Assembly: GCA_900322095.1 (NCBI GenBank)
Contig: ONYS01000006.1
Coordinates: forward strand, 1 to 46,729
Direction of reading: 5' to 3'
From: an uncultured Prevotella sp.
GTDB taxonomy: Bacteria > Bacteroidota > Bacteroidia > Bacteroidales > Bacteroidaceae
DNA: 46,729 bases
Translations under genes and position numbers: made by a program
The notes under the pieces: generated by a model
What the model saw: the letters and a program-made list of their open reading frames with translations, nothing else
Database searches by the model: none
What the model was told of the DNA's origin: nothing
Part shown: piece after piece, positions 15,315 through 23,914 of the stretch
How positions within the stretch are numbered: the stretch's first letter is position 1
Layout of the letters: each line of letters begins with the position of its first letter

Positions 15315-16883
15315 TCACTGGTCGTTTTTCTGGATATAGATGTCGGTGTAGTAGGTGTTGCGCTTACCCTCGTCGGTGAACGAGAACTCGGAGCTGGTAA
15401 TCTCCATGCGGTTCCAGATGCACTGGATGTCGTTATAGCCCTCGCGGGTAAGAAGTTTCTTGTCGGGCTGCTGGCGCCAGTCCTTGGTGAAGTCAAATAT
15501 GATCTTCGTCGGTTCGTCCAAATTGCGTACGGTTATGTGCCGCCAGTGTGTAGCCACCAGCAGCACGTGGAACGTCTTGGGTTTGACGGTCTTTGTGCCC
15601 AGGTAGGTGTTGCCGCTCAAGGTCCGTGTCAGCGTGACGGTGCCCAGGTCCTTCCACTTGAAGTGCGAGGTGCTCAGGCTGGTCAGCGGGACGACCTTGT
15701 TCAGGCCGGTCTGCCATTCGGCAAACTGGCTGTCCTTCACGAGGATGATGTATGGCACCCACATGTTCCAGGGCGAGAAGTCAAAGTAGGTCTTGTACCT
15801 TACCCAGTTGGCCAGCAGATTGCCGTGAGGCGCGGAGCAAAAATCCGTTTCCGCCTGATTGATGTAGTTCCAGAAGTAGCTGCCCGCAAGGGCGGCACCG
15901 CCCCATATGCCTATTTTATCGGACTCTTCAGGAGTCTGCATGACGTCGAGCATGATGTTGTATTCTTCGCTCATGTTGAATATCAGCTGGTGGCGCTGTG
16001 CGTCGCCGGAGGGTACGACCGTGTTGATGTCTTCCTCGTCCATCCCGACGGCTTCTAACAGGTGGTGGCGTACGGCCTGCCACTTGTCCTCGTCGAGCAC
16101 GATGTACTTGAGCCAGTTATAGAGCGACGTCTCCGAGGCGTTGGGCTGCGAGGCCGACCATACGCTGTCGGTGCCCACTCCGTCCCATCCGAACTTGCCC
16201 TTCTTGTGCATCTTCTGGTCGTTCAGGGTGATGAACACGGCCTTCTGGCTCTTCGTGTGCTGGCTCACGCAGATGGCATAGTTGGTCTCCTTATAGCCCG
16301 TGTTGGGGTTCTTCTTCGAGAAACAGATGACGTCGCCCATCTGGTAGTAGGGCTCGCCGCCGGCGTTCTCGGGCAGCTGCTTGACGAGCTGCATACGCGT
16401 CAGTCCGGGCAGCTGCTTCACGTCCACATCGACGGTGGCCAGCACGTTGGCGTCCGTGCCGCCGTGCTTGTAGCTCACGGTGCCCACCTCGGCGTCGCTG
16501 AACGAGAAGCCGGCGGGGTTCTGGTTGTCGATGCCTAAGGCGTGCAGGGCACGGGCGGCGTAGGCATCGGCGCCCTCAATGGTGCCCACCTCCACGCTGC
16601 GCACCGTGGGGCGGCTCTCGTCGAGCACCACGCCCTCGGTCACGTCGTAGGTCTTCTGTCGCAAACTGGAGCTGCTCAGGTCGCCGCTCTGCACGTCGCA
16701 CCACTGGTAGATGAGCGAGCTGAGCTGGTCGTCGGCCAGGGTCATGGTGCCCTCGGTGCTGTCGCTGCCCTGCTGCTCCGTTCCATTGCCATTGTCATTG
16801 TCGTCGTCCTTACATGAAGTGACGGCGAAGCTGAGGCCGACCGTCAGGACGGCCATCAGCGCGAATCGGATTGTCTTTTTCAT
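15315..16883 (-). CDS. SL5: short modular lipoprotein, type B N-module, no C-module
   Basis: A 522-residue predicted surface lipoprotein. The ATG at 16883 starts MKKTIRFALMAVLTVGLSFA with the lipobox Cys near 24; upstream in-frame ATGs would only add a non-signal extension. The type B N-module (TYDVTEGVVLDESRPTVRSV, AEVGTVSYKHGGTDANVL, LPGLTRMQLVKQLPENAGGE, YYQMGDVICFSKKN) is followed by the type B middle region, with NLLANWVRYKTYFD, MWVPYIILVKD and KIIFDFTKDWRQQ. The protein then stops after EFSFTDEGKRNTYYTDIYI, where SL4, SL7 and SL8 carry on into a C-terminal module. The end matches the domain boundary of the longer paralogues, so it looks like a natural short form, not a broken gene. No enzymatic motif is seen. 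Confidence 0.83.
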   Translation of the reverse strand: MKKTIRFALMAVLTVGLSFAVTSCKDDDNDNGNGTEQQGSDSTEGTMTLADDQLSSLIYQWCDVQSGDLSSSSLRQKTYDVTEGVVLDESRPTVRSVEVGTIEGADAYAARALHALGIDNQNPAGFSFSDAEVGTVSYKHGGTDANVLATVDVDVKQLPGLTRMQLVKQLPENAGGEPYYQMGDVICFSKKNPNTGYKETNYAICVSQHTKSQKAVFITLNDQKMHKKGKFGWDGVGTDSVWSASQPNASETSLYNWLKYIVLDEDKWQAVRHHLLEAVGMDEEDINTVVPSGDAQRHQLIFNMSEEYNIMLDVMQTPEESDKIGIWGGAALAGSYFWNYINQAETDFCSAPHGNLLANWVRYKTYFDFSPWNMWVPYIILVKDSQFAEWQTGLNKVVPLTSLSTSHFKWKDLGTVTLTRTLSGNTYLGTKTVKPKTFHVLLVATHWRHITVRNLDEPTKIIFDFTKDWRQQPDKKLLTREGYNDIQCIWNRMEITSSEFSFTDEGKRNTYYTDIYIQKNDQ

Positions 16884-16978
16884 ATCGTTTATCTTTAACA
16901 TATAATTGCCATGTAATTGACCATATAATTTGCTGCGCATAGAATTAATGGATAATTCGTGGTAATTCGTGTTTAATC
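16881..16978 (-). repeat. Duplicated leader upstream of SL5
   Basis: About 95 bp ahead of the SL5 start (ending AACATATAATTGCCATGTAA in + orientation) is nearly identical to 18513-18608 ahead of SL6. No clear TAnnTTTG box was seen in it. It may be a leader copied when the genes duplicated. Confidence 0.8.
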
Positions 16979-17003
16979 TTTAGAAGTTATCGACGTTACC
17001 TTT

Positions 17004-18515
17004 TTAGAAATTTCCTCTCTCCGCATAGACGGTGGTGAAACCGTCGTAGGAATCGCCATTGTCGTTGAATACGATGCTGCGGCTGGTGATGTTGCGGTGG
17101 CGCCAGTCCTTGGGGAACATGTTGGCCGTCTCGCGAGTATTATTGTTGGGATGGTTCAGGAAGTCCTTGACAAACCACCAGCAGTAGGGTTCGGGTTCGT
17201 CGGAGATGTTCGGGGTCAGGGAGTGCGTCCAGTGCATGCCGATGAGGCAGATGTGGTATTTGTCTGCCGTCAGCTTGTTCTTCTCCGACTCGCTCAAGAT
17301 TCTCTTTCCCAAGAGGCTGTCTTCTGCCGTGATGGTCACTGTGCCGAGGTCCTGCCACATGAAGTGCTTCTTGTCGCTGTATTGCGACGGCTCTTGCGCC
17401 TGGGCTGCGCGCAGTCTCTGATAGTAGCCATCGCCCTCGCGTGCCATGAAGATGTAGGGCACCCACTTGTCCTTGATGGCGGTGTAGCGCAGTTTGTTGG
17501 CCAGCAGGAAACCCACGGGAGCGATGATGGCCGTCGTTCTGGTCGAGTCTTGTTCGAACCAGGGATAGATGCCAATACACATGGCCATGCCCTCGTATAT
17601 CGGGTTGGGCTTCTGAATGTCGGGAATGTAGTTCATCTCATGGGCAATGTTGTTGATGAGCGTGGTTCGCGTGAGGTTGTCCTCGGGCAGCACCTGGCGC
17701 ACGTCCAGTCCCCAGTCGGTCAGCTTGTCGCTCACGCGCTTCCACACATTGTAGTCGCACACCACGTTCTTAAGCCAGTCGGCCAGCACCTCGGCCTTGG
17801 CCATCTCGTCGTTATAAACGCTGTCCTGGTCGTGGCCTATCCATGTGAACTTGCCCTTGGAGTGCTGCGACTGGTCGTTCAGGGTGATGAAGCGTGCCTC
17901 CTGGCCGAAGGTGTGGTTCGACACACAGATATACAGGCGGTTCTTGTAGCGGACGACGTCGCCCAGCTCGTAGTAGGGGGCGCCGCCGGCGTTCTCGGGC
18001 AGCTGCTTCACCAGGCGAATCTGCTGCAAGCCGGGTATCTGCTTCACATCTACGTTGATCGTGGCCAGCACGCTGGCGTCCGAGCCGCCGTGGCTGTAGC
18101 TGACGGTGCCCACCAGCGCGTCGGAGAATGTGAATCCGTTGGGGTTGTCGCTGTCTATTCCCAGCGTGTTGAAGCAGTCCACGGCATACTGGTCGGCCTG
18201 CTCCACGGTGCCCACAGGCATGGTGCGCACACCGGGGCGCGACTCGTCTAAGGCCAGACCAACAGTGGCGTCGTAGGTCTTCGAGCGCCATGCCGAGCCA
18301 GTCAGGTCGCTGTAGTGGGTGTCGGTCCACTTGCAGATGAGGTCGGCCAGCTGGTCGTCCTCCAGGGCCGACATGCCTTCGATGGTCTCGACCTCGTTGC
18401 CACTATTACCTCCGTTGTTATTGTCACTCTTGTCGTCGTCCTTACATGAAGTGGCGGCGAGGCTGAGGCCTCCTACCAGGAGTGCCGTCAGCGCGAAGTT
18501 CATAGTCTTTTTCAT
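17004..18515 (-). CDS. SL6: short modular lipoprotein, type B N-module, no C-module
   Basis: A 503-residue predicted surface lipoprotein starting MKKTMNFALTALLVGGLSLA, lipobox Cys near 24, followed by KDDDKSDNNN. It has the type B N-module (TYDATVGLALDESRPGVRTM, DALVGTVSYSHGGSDASVL, IPGLQQIRLVKQLPENAGGA, YYELGDVVRYKNRLYICV) and middle region (GFLLANKLRYTAIKD, KWVPYIFMAREGDG, HICLIGMHWTHSL, WWFVKDFLNHPNNN). It ends SFDNDG-like (IVFNDNGDSYDGFTTVYAER) with no C-terminal module, as SL5 does. The leader before it and that before SL5 are near copies, which suggests SL5 and SL6 arose by tandem duplication and then diverged. Confidence 0.83.
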   Translation of the reverse strand: MKKTMNFALTALLVGGLSLAATSCKDDDKSDNNNGGNSGNEVETIEGMSALEDDQLADLICKWTDTHYSDLTGSAWRSKTYDATVGLALDESRPGVRTMPVGTVEQADQYAVDCFNTLGIDSDNPNGFTFSDALVGTVSYSHGGSDASVLATINVDVKQIPGLQQIRLVKQLPENAGGAPYYELGDVVRYKNRLYICVSNHTFGQEARFITLNDQSQHSKGKFTWIGHDQDSVYNDEMAKAEVLADWLKNVVCDYNVWKRVSDKLTDWGLDVRQVLPEDNLTRTTLINNIAHEMNYIPDIQKPNPIYEGMAMCIGIYPWFEQDSTRTTAIIAPVGFLLANKLRYTAIKDKWVPYIFMAREGDGYYQRLRAAQAQEPSQYSDKKHFMWQDLGTVTITAEDSLLGKRILSESEKNKLTADKYHICLIGMHWTHSLTPNISDEPEPYCWWFVKDFLNHPNNNTRETANMFPKDWRHRNITSRSIVFNDNGDSYDGFTTVYAERGNF

Positions 18516-18608
18516 ATCGTTTATCTTTCAACATATAATTGCCATGTAATTTATCATATAATTTGCTGCGCATAGAATTAATGGATAATTCGTGGTAATT
18601 CGTGTTTA
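18513..18608 (-). repeat. Duplicated leader upstream of SL6
   Basis: Near-identical partner of 16881-16978, differing by a few substitutions and one inserted base. Confidence 0.8.
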
Positions 18609-18620
18609 CTTCTTTTCTTT

Positions 18621-18724
18621 GGTCGCTTTGCTCAAAATCTTTCAAAATCTTTAAGAAAATCTTTCAGTTCTCTTGTGAGATTTTTTATTAGATTTTGTGA
18701 GATTTTGAGGCCGATAGGCCGACC
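18621..18724. repeat. Post-stop intergenic inverted-repeat element after SL7
   Basis: Begins GGTCGCTTTGCTCAAAATCT and ends AGGCCGATAGGCCGACC; the ends pair (GGTCG with CGACC, CAAAATCT with AGATTTTG) and direct AAAATCTTTC units lie inside. On the - strand it starts 16 bases past the SL7 stop. A second full copy is at 28781-28891 after SL10, and a short one at 5730-5784 after SL1. Confidence 0.75.
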
Positions 18725-18739
18725 AATTACAACGCCGGA

Positions 18740-21319
18740 TCACTTCTTCCAAACATCCTTGCGCGAAGGCATGTCGGTCTTATTGCCGTTGACGTAGATG
18801 CCGACCTCGTTGGAGTGCCAGATAGCCAACGTTCTGGAGATCTCTTCATACAGGTTCTCATTGTATTCGTCTATCCACGGGCGGCTCTTCAGCGGGGTCA
18901 GCGTGAGGCCGTCGACGGTCTTCGTGGTGTAGTCCTTCGGGCCGCGGTCATAGACGGCGGTCATGCGGAACATGACCACGGGCGAGTTCCACATGTCGGT
19001 GGGGAACGTGCGGTTGTGCCACTTGTCGCGGTTGTACAGGTAGTTGGTCACGTCCTTGGCCGCCGCGTCGGCTGCGGTGCGGTAGTTGCGGGCGGGGTTG
19101 TTGGTCTTATCTTCCCAGCTGTCCTTGCTGTACAAGGGCTGTACGGCATAGTAGTCCTTGGCGTACAAATCCACTAAGTTCTGGTCGGCTATGTCCTGCA
19201 GGTAGATGTTGGAGGGGCCGTAGGCGTAGGTTTCGTACGCCTCGGTGATGCTGTCAGGATTGTTCACGTAGGTGTCCCATAAGTAGAACGTGGTATGCTT
19301 CTGATCGTTGGCGCTGTTCTTGACGAAGCGCAACAGGCGCTGCTTGCCGCTGGTGTCGTTCGGGTCGCGGTAGGCGATGCTCATCAGGTGGTTGGGCTCG
19401 CGAACGTCGAACTCCGGCTTGTGGCTGCGCACCTGCTGCAACAGCATACGGATGTCGAAGTCGCAGTTGTCGTAGATGTTGAAGACGCTGTAACCTAAGC
19501 CAGTCATCTTTCCGGAATTGATGTTATTGCGATCCGCCACCTTGAAGGGTACGGACTCGTTGAAGAAGCACCAAAGCCAGACGGCGGCGCGGATGGCCTG
19601 GTCGCGTGTGGGCAGGTTGGTGATGGTGCCCTTGTCGGCGCTGGGCGTCAGTCCGTCGAACGAGATGAGTTCGCTGTAGAAGCCCTTGTCGCCAAAGCCG
19701 GTGTTATAGAATCCAGCATTGTTGATGACGAACCAGCGGTGGCCGTTCTCGTCCTGATAGACGTCGCTGAACTTGTAGTACGGCTCGCCCTCGAACGGCG
19801 TTTCCAAGTCCGCGTAGTCATAGCTGCCCACGTTATCCAAGTCGTCCTCGCGGGCCACATAGACGTCGGTGAATCCGCTGGCCGTCACGCCCTTATCGAC
19901 GATGGACATGCTCTTGCTAGTGACGCAGCGGCTGATCCATACGTCGCTGGCGGTGAATTCGGTGTTAGGGAAATTCCGCCAGTCTTTGGTGAAGTCGAAC
20001 AGCAGCCAGTTATTGCCGTCAAAGTATTCGTGTTCCCAGTAGCGGGCGGCGGTCATGATGGCCACCTGGTTGGTGCCCAGCTTTTCCTGCAGTTGCTGCG
20101 AGTTGAACTGCAGCGTCGGATGCAGCATTTCATGCGTGAACTTTTTGGTGTTCTGCGACGGGATGGCGTTCAGGTGGTTGTCGAATGCCTTGGCTCGCGT
20201 CGTGGGACACAGGAAGAGGTAGGGCACCCAGAACTGGTTGTTCGAGCGCATGTTCTCCGAGTAGCGCGTGGTGTTGCAGAGCAGCTCCGTGGGGGCCTTC
20301 AGATGGCCCTTGCCGTTGTCGTAGTCTTCCCATACGTCGCTATCGTCATTGGCATAGCCCAGGTTCGTCTGGCTCTTGCTCACCATGTAGGTCACAAATT
20401 CCTTGTCGGTGTTGGGGTTGGCCTTGTAGATTTTGTAGATGAAGTCCTTGCGCTGGTCATTGCTGGTGGGCACCATCTGCTGCAGGTATTCTTCCTGCAA
20501 CTGGAATCCCTCCTTATGGCTCACGGCGTACCGGTAGTTGCTCTTCACCTTCTCCCAGCCGTTGTCGTTCAGCACGCAGTTGATGAGCCACAACGACAGC
20601 ATGGTGGCGTCGGCCATCGGCGTGGAGTACTGCCAGTACTTGTCCGACCACGACGGTGTCCACATGAAGGTGCTCGTGGCGTGCAGGTCGCCCGTGTGGT
20701 CGAAGGTCATGAAGTAGGCATTGCCCTTGTATCCGGGAGCCTCATAGACGCACACCCAGTAGTGGTTCTTGTACTTCACGATGTCGCCCACCTTGTAGCG
20801 CGGCAGGGTGTTGGCGTTCTCGCCCGCCGTCTTGGTCAGCCGCAGCTGCACCAGTCCGGGCATCTGCTTCAGGGCCAGGTTGATGGTGGCCAGCGTGTTG
20901 GCGTCGCCGCCGCCGTGTTGGTAGTTAGCGGAGCCCACCAGGTCGCTGCTGTAGCTGAAGCCGGCGGGGCTGGCGGCATCGATGCCGAGTGCAGAGAGCA
21001 GCAGGACGGCCGTCGTGTCGGCCTTCCCGATGGTGCCCACGGCAATGCTGCGCACGTTGGGCTTCGACGCGTCATCGACGACGCCGATTTCCGGCTCGTA
21101 GCTCTTCGTCAGCACCACGTCGGCAGCGTCGATGCCGGCAAAGTTGGCAATGACAGACTGCAGCTGGTATTCCTCCAGCGATGTCTGGTCGTCAACGGCC
21201 TCGGGGGTGTTCTCACTGCCGTTACCATTGTCATTGTCGTCGTCCTTGCATGAAGTGACGGCGAAGCTGAGGCAGCAAACCGTTGCGGCTATCAGCGCGA
21301 AGTTAAAAATCTTTTTCAT
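18740..21319 (-). CDS. SL7: modular surface lipoprotein, type B N-module with type 1 C-module
   Basis: An 859-residue predicted surface lipoprotein; the ATG at 21319 begins MKKIFNFALIAATVCCLSFA, and the lipobox Cys near 24 is followed by KDDDNDNG. The N-module is type B (SYEPEIGVVDDASKPNVRSI, SANYQHGGGDANTLATINL, MPGLVQLRLTKTAGENANTL, YKVGDIVKYKNHYWVCV), with a type B middle (MRSNNQFWVPYLFLCPTT, NWLLFDFTKDWRN). The C-module is type 1 like SL2 and SL3 (YYKFSDVYQDENGHRWFVI, LLRFVKNSANDQKHTTFYLW, MWNSPVVMFRMTAVYDRG, ending PSRKDVWKK). It thus joins a signal peptide close to SL3, an N-module close to SL4-SL8, and a C-module close to SL3, a clear sign of module exchange. Confidence 0.85.
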   Translation of the reverse strand: MKKIFNFALIAATVCCLSFAVTSCKDDDNDNGNGSENTPEAVDDQTSLEEYQLQSVIANFAGIDAADVVLTKSYEPEIGVVDDASKPNVRSIAVGTIGKADTTAVLLLSALGIDAASPAGFSYSSDLVGSANYQHGGGDANTLATINLALKQMPGLVQLRLTKTAGENANTLPRYKVGDIVKYKNHYWVCVYEAPGYKGNAYFMTFDHTGDLHATSTFMWTPSWSDKYWQYSTPMADATMLSLWLINCVLNDNGWEKVKSNYRYAVSHKEGFQLQEEYLQQMVPTSNDQRKDFIYKIYKANPNTDKEFVTYMVSKSQTNLGYANDDSDVWEDYDNGKGHLKAPTELLCNTTRYSENMRSNNQFWVPYLFLCPTTRAKAFDNHLNAIPSQNTKKFTHEMLHPTLQFNSQQLQEKLGTNQVAIMTAARYWEHEYFDGNNWLLFDFTKDWRNFPNTEFTASDVWISRCVTSKSMSIVDKGVTASGFTDVYVAREDDLDNVGSYDYADLETPFEGEPYYKFSDVYQDENGHRWFVINNAGFYNTGFGDKGFYSELISFDGLTPSADKGTITNLPTRDQAIRAAVWLWCFFNESVPFKVADRNNINSGKMTGLGYSVFNIYDNCDFDIRMLLQQVRSHKPEFDVREPNHLMSIAYRDPNDTSGKQRLLRFVKNSANDQKHTTFYLWDTYVNNPDSITEAYETYAYGPSNIYLQDIADQNLVDLYAKDYYAVQPLYSKDSWEDKTNNPARNYRTAADAAAKDVTNYLYNRDKWHNRTFPTDMWNSPVVMFRMTAVYDRGPKDYTTKTVDGLTLTPLKSRPWIDEYNENLYEEISRTLAIWHSNEVGIYVNGNKTDMPSRKDVWKK

Positions 21320-21355
21320 ATACATATTTATATTATAATTGTTCTTCAATCTTTC

Positions 21356-21404
21356 ACATCTTACTTCTTACTTCTTACATCTTACTTCTTACATCTTACA
21401 TCTC
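21356..21404. repeat. CTTACATCTTACTT tandem repeat upstream of SL7
   Basis: Same units and almost the same order as 12930-12984. The flanking DNA on both sides also matches, so it is part of a larger duplicated block. Confidence 0.75.
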
Positions 21405-21412
21405 TATTTTGT

Positions 21413-21479
21413 TGCGGGCGAGGGAGTCGCGCTCGGCTTTGCCGCTTGCTACCGAAGGGACGCAAGAACCCTGCCCGCA
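21413..21479 (-). other. Hairpin after SL8, long form of the 12993 element
   Basis: Arms TGCGGGC (21413-21419) and GCCCGCA (21473-21479) match the SL4 element, but a segment of about 37 bp is inserted in the loop. The insert itself holds two small hairpins (CTTGC/GCAAG and CGGC/GCCG). Confidence 0.5.
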
Positions 21480-21486
21480 TGGCGTT

Positions 21487-23754
21487 TTACTGGTCTATCG
21501 TTCCACCGCCAGCGTACTTGAAGGCGATGAAGGGGATGACGTAATTCAAATCGTCCTGAGTGGGAGCCCAATGGTTGAAATAGTCGTTGATAGTATATTT
21601 CGCAGTATTCTGGAAGGCATAGGCCCTTTCGGCGTCCGCAGCTGTGGAGGACCAGATATTATAATCATCATTCGAGGTTCCAACCATCTTCAGGTAATTC
21701 CACAGGTTTGGCACGCCGGCGTCTTTGAAGCCTTTCTCCATCGTGCCTTGTCCCACGAAATAGACCCTCGTTTCGCTTTCATAATAGTACTTGACGCCCA
21801 GGGCCTTGACGGTTGCCACCCACTGTCCGAAGCTGGGCAGGAACCACGAGCTGAACTCCGTCTGGCGGGCCGTCAGCTGCAGGCTGTCGCCGGCGTAGCT
21901 GTTGCAGACCTTGGCGGCCTGGTGGTCGTGGGCCTTGCTGCATCCGCCGACGAGGGTCTGCGTGGTCTCCCATCCGGTGAAGTCCTTGTCGGCCTGTGCG
22001 CCCTTAAAGGTGGGGGGCACGCAGGCCTCTTGATAGTGGTCGTCGTCGGTGTACTGGTACCTCTTAGGCAGCCTGTCCAGCGCCATGGCCAGTCCGTTCC
22101 ACGCCTTTCCGCGCTCGGCGCGCTTGGTCTCGCCCAGGTAGGTGACGATGGCCATGGGCTTGGTGCCGGCGTCCTTGGCGGCCTGCACGTTGTCGTAGAA
22201 CTGGCCGTTGGTGCCGATGATGCTATACAGCTTCACCTCGTTCTTGTGGATCTTGCTATCGTCGTTCTTGTCCTCTTCGGGCTCTTCTATCTTGGCGTCC
22301 TCGCGGGCTACCCACACTTTCTGCACGCTGGCGTTGGCCTCGCCGTTGTCCTGGAACTTCAGGGTTCCGCTCACGATGTTGCAGCTTAGCCAAAGGCTGA
22401 TGTCGTTAATGTCGGTGTTGTTGATGTTCTGCTTGTCGTTCCAGTCCTTGGTGAAGTCGAATATGGCCCACTGGTTGCCGGCATAGTATTCGTGCTTCCA
22501 GTGTACGGCGGCCAGCACGTACTGGCACTTGTCGGCGCCGCCGTTGTCCAGCTTGGTGCCATTGTCCAGAATGTCCACAACCGTCGATATGTCGTACTGG
22601 AAGTGGTTGCTGTTCGTCTTGGCACTCTGCGACTTCAGGGATTTGAGACTCTCATCAATCTCCTTAGCCTCGGCGACGGTGGCCCAGCTGATGAAGGGCA
22701 CCCAGTATTCGCAGGGGTTGATGGCGTAGCGGAACTTGTTGGCCAGCAGCAGGCTTCGCGGTGCACAGTAGCGACCGTTGGCCTTCGGCGTGTCGCCCCA
22801 CTTGTTGTCATCAATCCAGTCGGGCATGGACAGCGGCTCTACGGGCAGGTCAATGGGCTTAATGTGCAGCCTGTTGATCAGCGCACGGCGGTCAATCCTG
22901 TTGGCGGGCACCAGCTGCTCGATGTCGTCTTCATTGGTGATGCCCTTCTCGCGCAGACATCTGATCACCTTCTCGTAGCCCTCCTCCCACATCACGAAGG
23001 TGTGGAGCCAGCTGATGAGGTCGGTCTCGCTGGCCATCTCGTCACTGGCCAGATAGACCATGTCCTTGTACGTGCCCCAACGGCAGTTGTCCGTGCGGTG
23101 GCGTGTCCAGAAGCTGACGAAGTAGGCGAAGTCGCCCCTCTTCGTGGCCGGACGGGTGCATATCCACAGGCGTCCGTCCTTCCTGACGATGTCGCCGCGA
23201 CCGTAGTAGCCGAAGGTTCCATCGTTGGCGGGCAGGGCCTTCACCATGCGCAGCTGCGAGATGCCCGGCAGCTGTCTCACGTCCAGATTGATGACGGCCA
23301 GCGTGTTGGCGTCCGTGCCGCCGCCGTGCTGGTAGCTCACGGTGCCCACACTGGCGTTGGCGAAAGTGAAGCCCGAGGGCGACTGGCCGTCGATGCCCAG
23401 CTCGCGGAGCATGGCCTCGGCACGCTCGTCGGCGGCCTCAAGAGTGCCCACCTCAATGCTGCGCACTGTGGGGCGGCTCTCGTCGAGCACCAGTCCCAGC
23501 GTGGCCTCGTAGGTTTTCGACTGCCAGCCGCTCTGCGCCAGCAGCTCGTCGGCCTGCACCTCGGCGAAGTTGCTGATGAGCGTACTGAGCTGGATGTCCT
23601 CCATCGACACCTCGCCGCCCGTCGACTCCAGCTGCTCCATATTCTCACCGTTGTTGTTGTCACTCTTGTCGTCGTCCTTGCATGAAGTGGCGGCGAGGCT
23701 GAGGCCGCATACCATGGCGGCCATCAGCGCGAAATGGAAAATGTTCTTTTTCAT
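21487..23754 (-). CDS. SL8: modular surface lipoprotein, type B N-module with lectin-like C-domain
   Basis: A 755-residue predicted surface lipoprotein starting MKKNIFHFALMAAMVCGLSL, lipobox Cys near 25, followed by KDDDKSDNNN. It is a close paralogue of SL4: type B N-module (TYEATLGLVLDESRPTVRSI, NASVGTVSYQHGGGTDANTL, YYGRGDIVRKDGRLWICT), matching middle (NGRYCAPRSLLLANKFRYA, YWVPFISWATVAEAKEI) and lectin-like C-domain (RGKAWNGLAMALDRLPKR, SSWFLPSFGQWVATVKALG, IWSSTAADAERAYAF, YVIPFIAFKYAGGG). Divergence from SL4 is concentrated between the two C-terminal motif blocks. It is the first gene of the SL8-SL1 unit, behind a TAAATTTG box and a hairpin shared with the SL11 leader. Confidence 0.85.
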   Translation of the reverse strand: MKKNIFHFALMAAMVCGLSLAATSCKDDDKSDNNNGENMEQLESTGGEVSMEDIQLSTLISNFAEVQADELLAQSGWQSKTYEATLGLVLDESRPTVRSIEVGTLEAADERAEAMLRELGIDGQSPSGFTFANASVGTVSYQHGGGTDANTLAVINLDVRQLPGISQLRMVKALPANDGTFGYYGRGDIVRKDGRLWICTRPATKRGDFAYFVSFWTRHRTDNCRWGTYKDMVYLASDEMASETDLISWLHTFVMWEEGYEKVIRCLREKGITNEDDIEQLVPANRIDRRALINRLHIKPIDLPVEPLSMPDWIDDNKWGDTPKANGRYCAPRSLLLANKFRYAINPCEYWVPFISWATVAEAKEIDESLKSLKSQSAKTNSNHFQYDISTVVDILDNGTKLDNGGADKCQYVLAAVHWKHEYYAGNQWAIFDFTKDWNDKQNINNTDINDISLWLSCNIVSGTLKFQDNGEANASVQKVWVAREDAKIEEPEEDKNDDSKIHKNEVKLYSIIGTNGQFYDNVQAAKDAGTKPMAIVTYLGETKRAERGKAWNGLAMALDRLPKRYQYTDDDHYQEACVPPTFKGAQADKDFTGWETTQTLVGGCSKAHDHQAAKVCNSYAGDSLQLTARQTEFSSWFLPSFGQWVATVKALGVKYYYESETRVYFVGQGTMEKGFKDAGVPNLWNYLKMVGTSNDDYNIWSSTAADAERAYAFQNTAKYTINDYFNHWAPTQDDLNYVIPFIAFKYAGGGTIDQ

Positions 23755-23793
23755 AGTTCTGTTGTTTTATTTTGTTATTTCGATGTTTTGATG

Positions 23794-23801
23794 CAAATTT
23801 A
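23794..23801 (-). promoter_or_regulatory. Probable -7 box for SL8
   Basis: TAAATTTG on the - strand, matching TAnnTTTG, 39 bp ahead of the SL8 ATG. A good TTTG -33 element at 19-20 bases was not found, so an activator may be needed; this is inference. Confidence 0.55.
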
Positions 23802-23848
23802 CGTTTTTCTCTCGTTCCCGCTTCCCCGTCGTCCGTCTTTCCTTCCGC

Positions 23849-23914
23849 ACTTATAGCGCACATGGCCGATAATGCGACAAAAGGGGCGGTTTCGGCGGGG
23901 CGGCTGTCGCATCA
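23849..23914 (-). promoter_or_regulatory. Shared hairpin element A, between the C13 gene and SL8
   Basis: Matches 38929-38987 over about 60 bp, with the common core GGCCGATAATGCGACAAAA and later CTGTCGCATCAG. On the - strand it forms a stem ATGCGACA/TGTCGCAT. It includes the stop codon of the C13 gene and lies about 70 bp ahead of the SL8 -7 box. It could end the upstream unit, regulate the downstream one, or both. Confidence 0.7.

Noticed and set aside
12930..21404. CRISPR array in the CTTACATC repeat runs
   Set aside because: The units are 7-11 bases and tandem with no spacers; there is no cas gene.
5788..23754. Diversity-generating retroelement acting on the lectin-like C-domains
   Set aside because: The variable-tail pattern is suggestive, but no reverse transcriptase or template repeat is seen in the window. 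A search of the rest of the genome would be needed.
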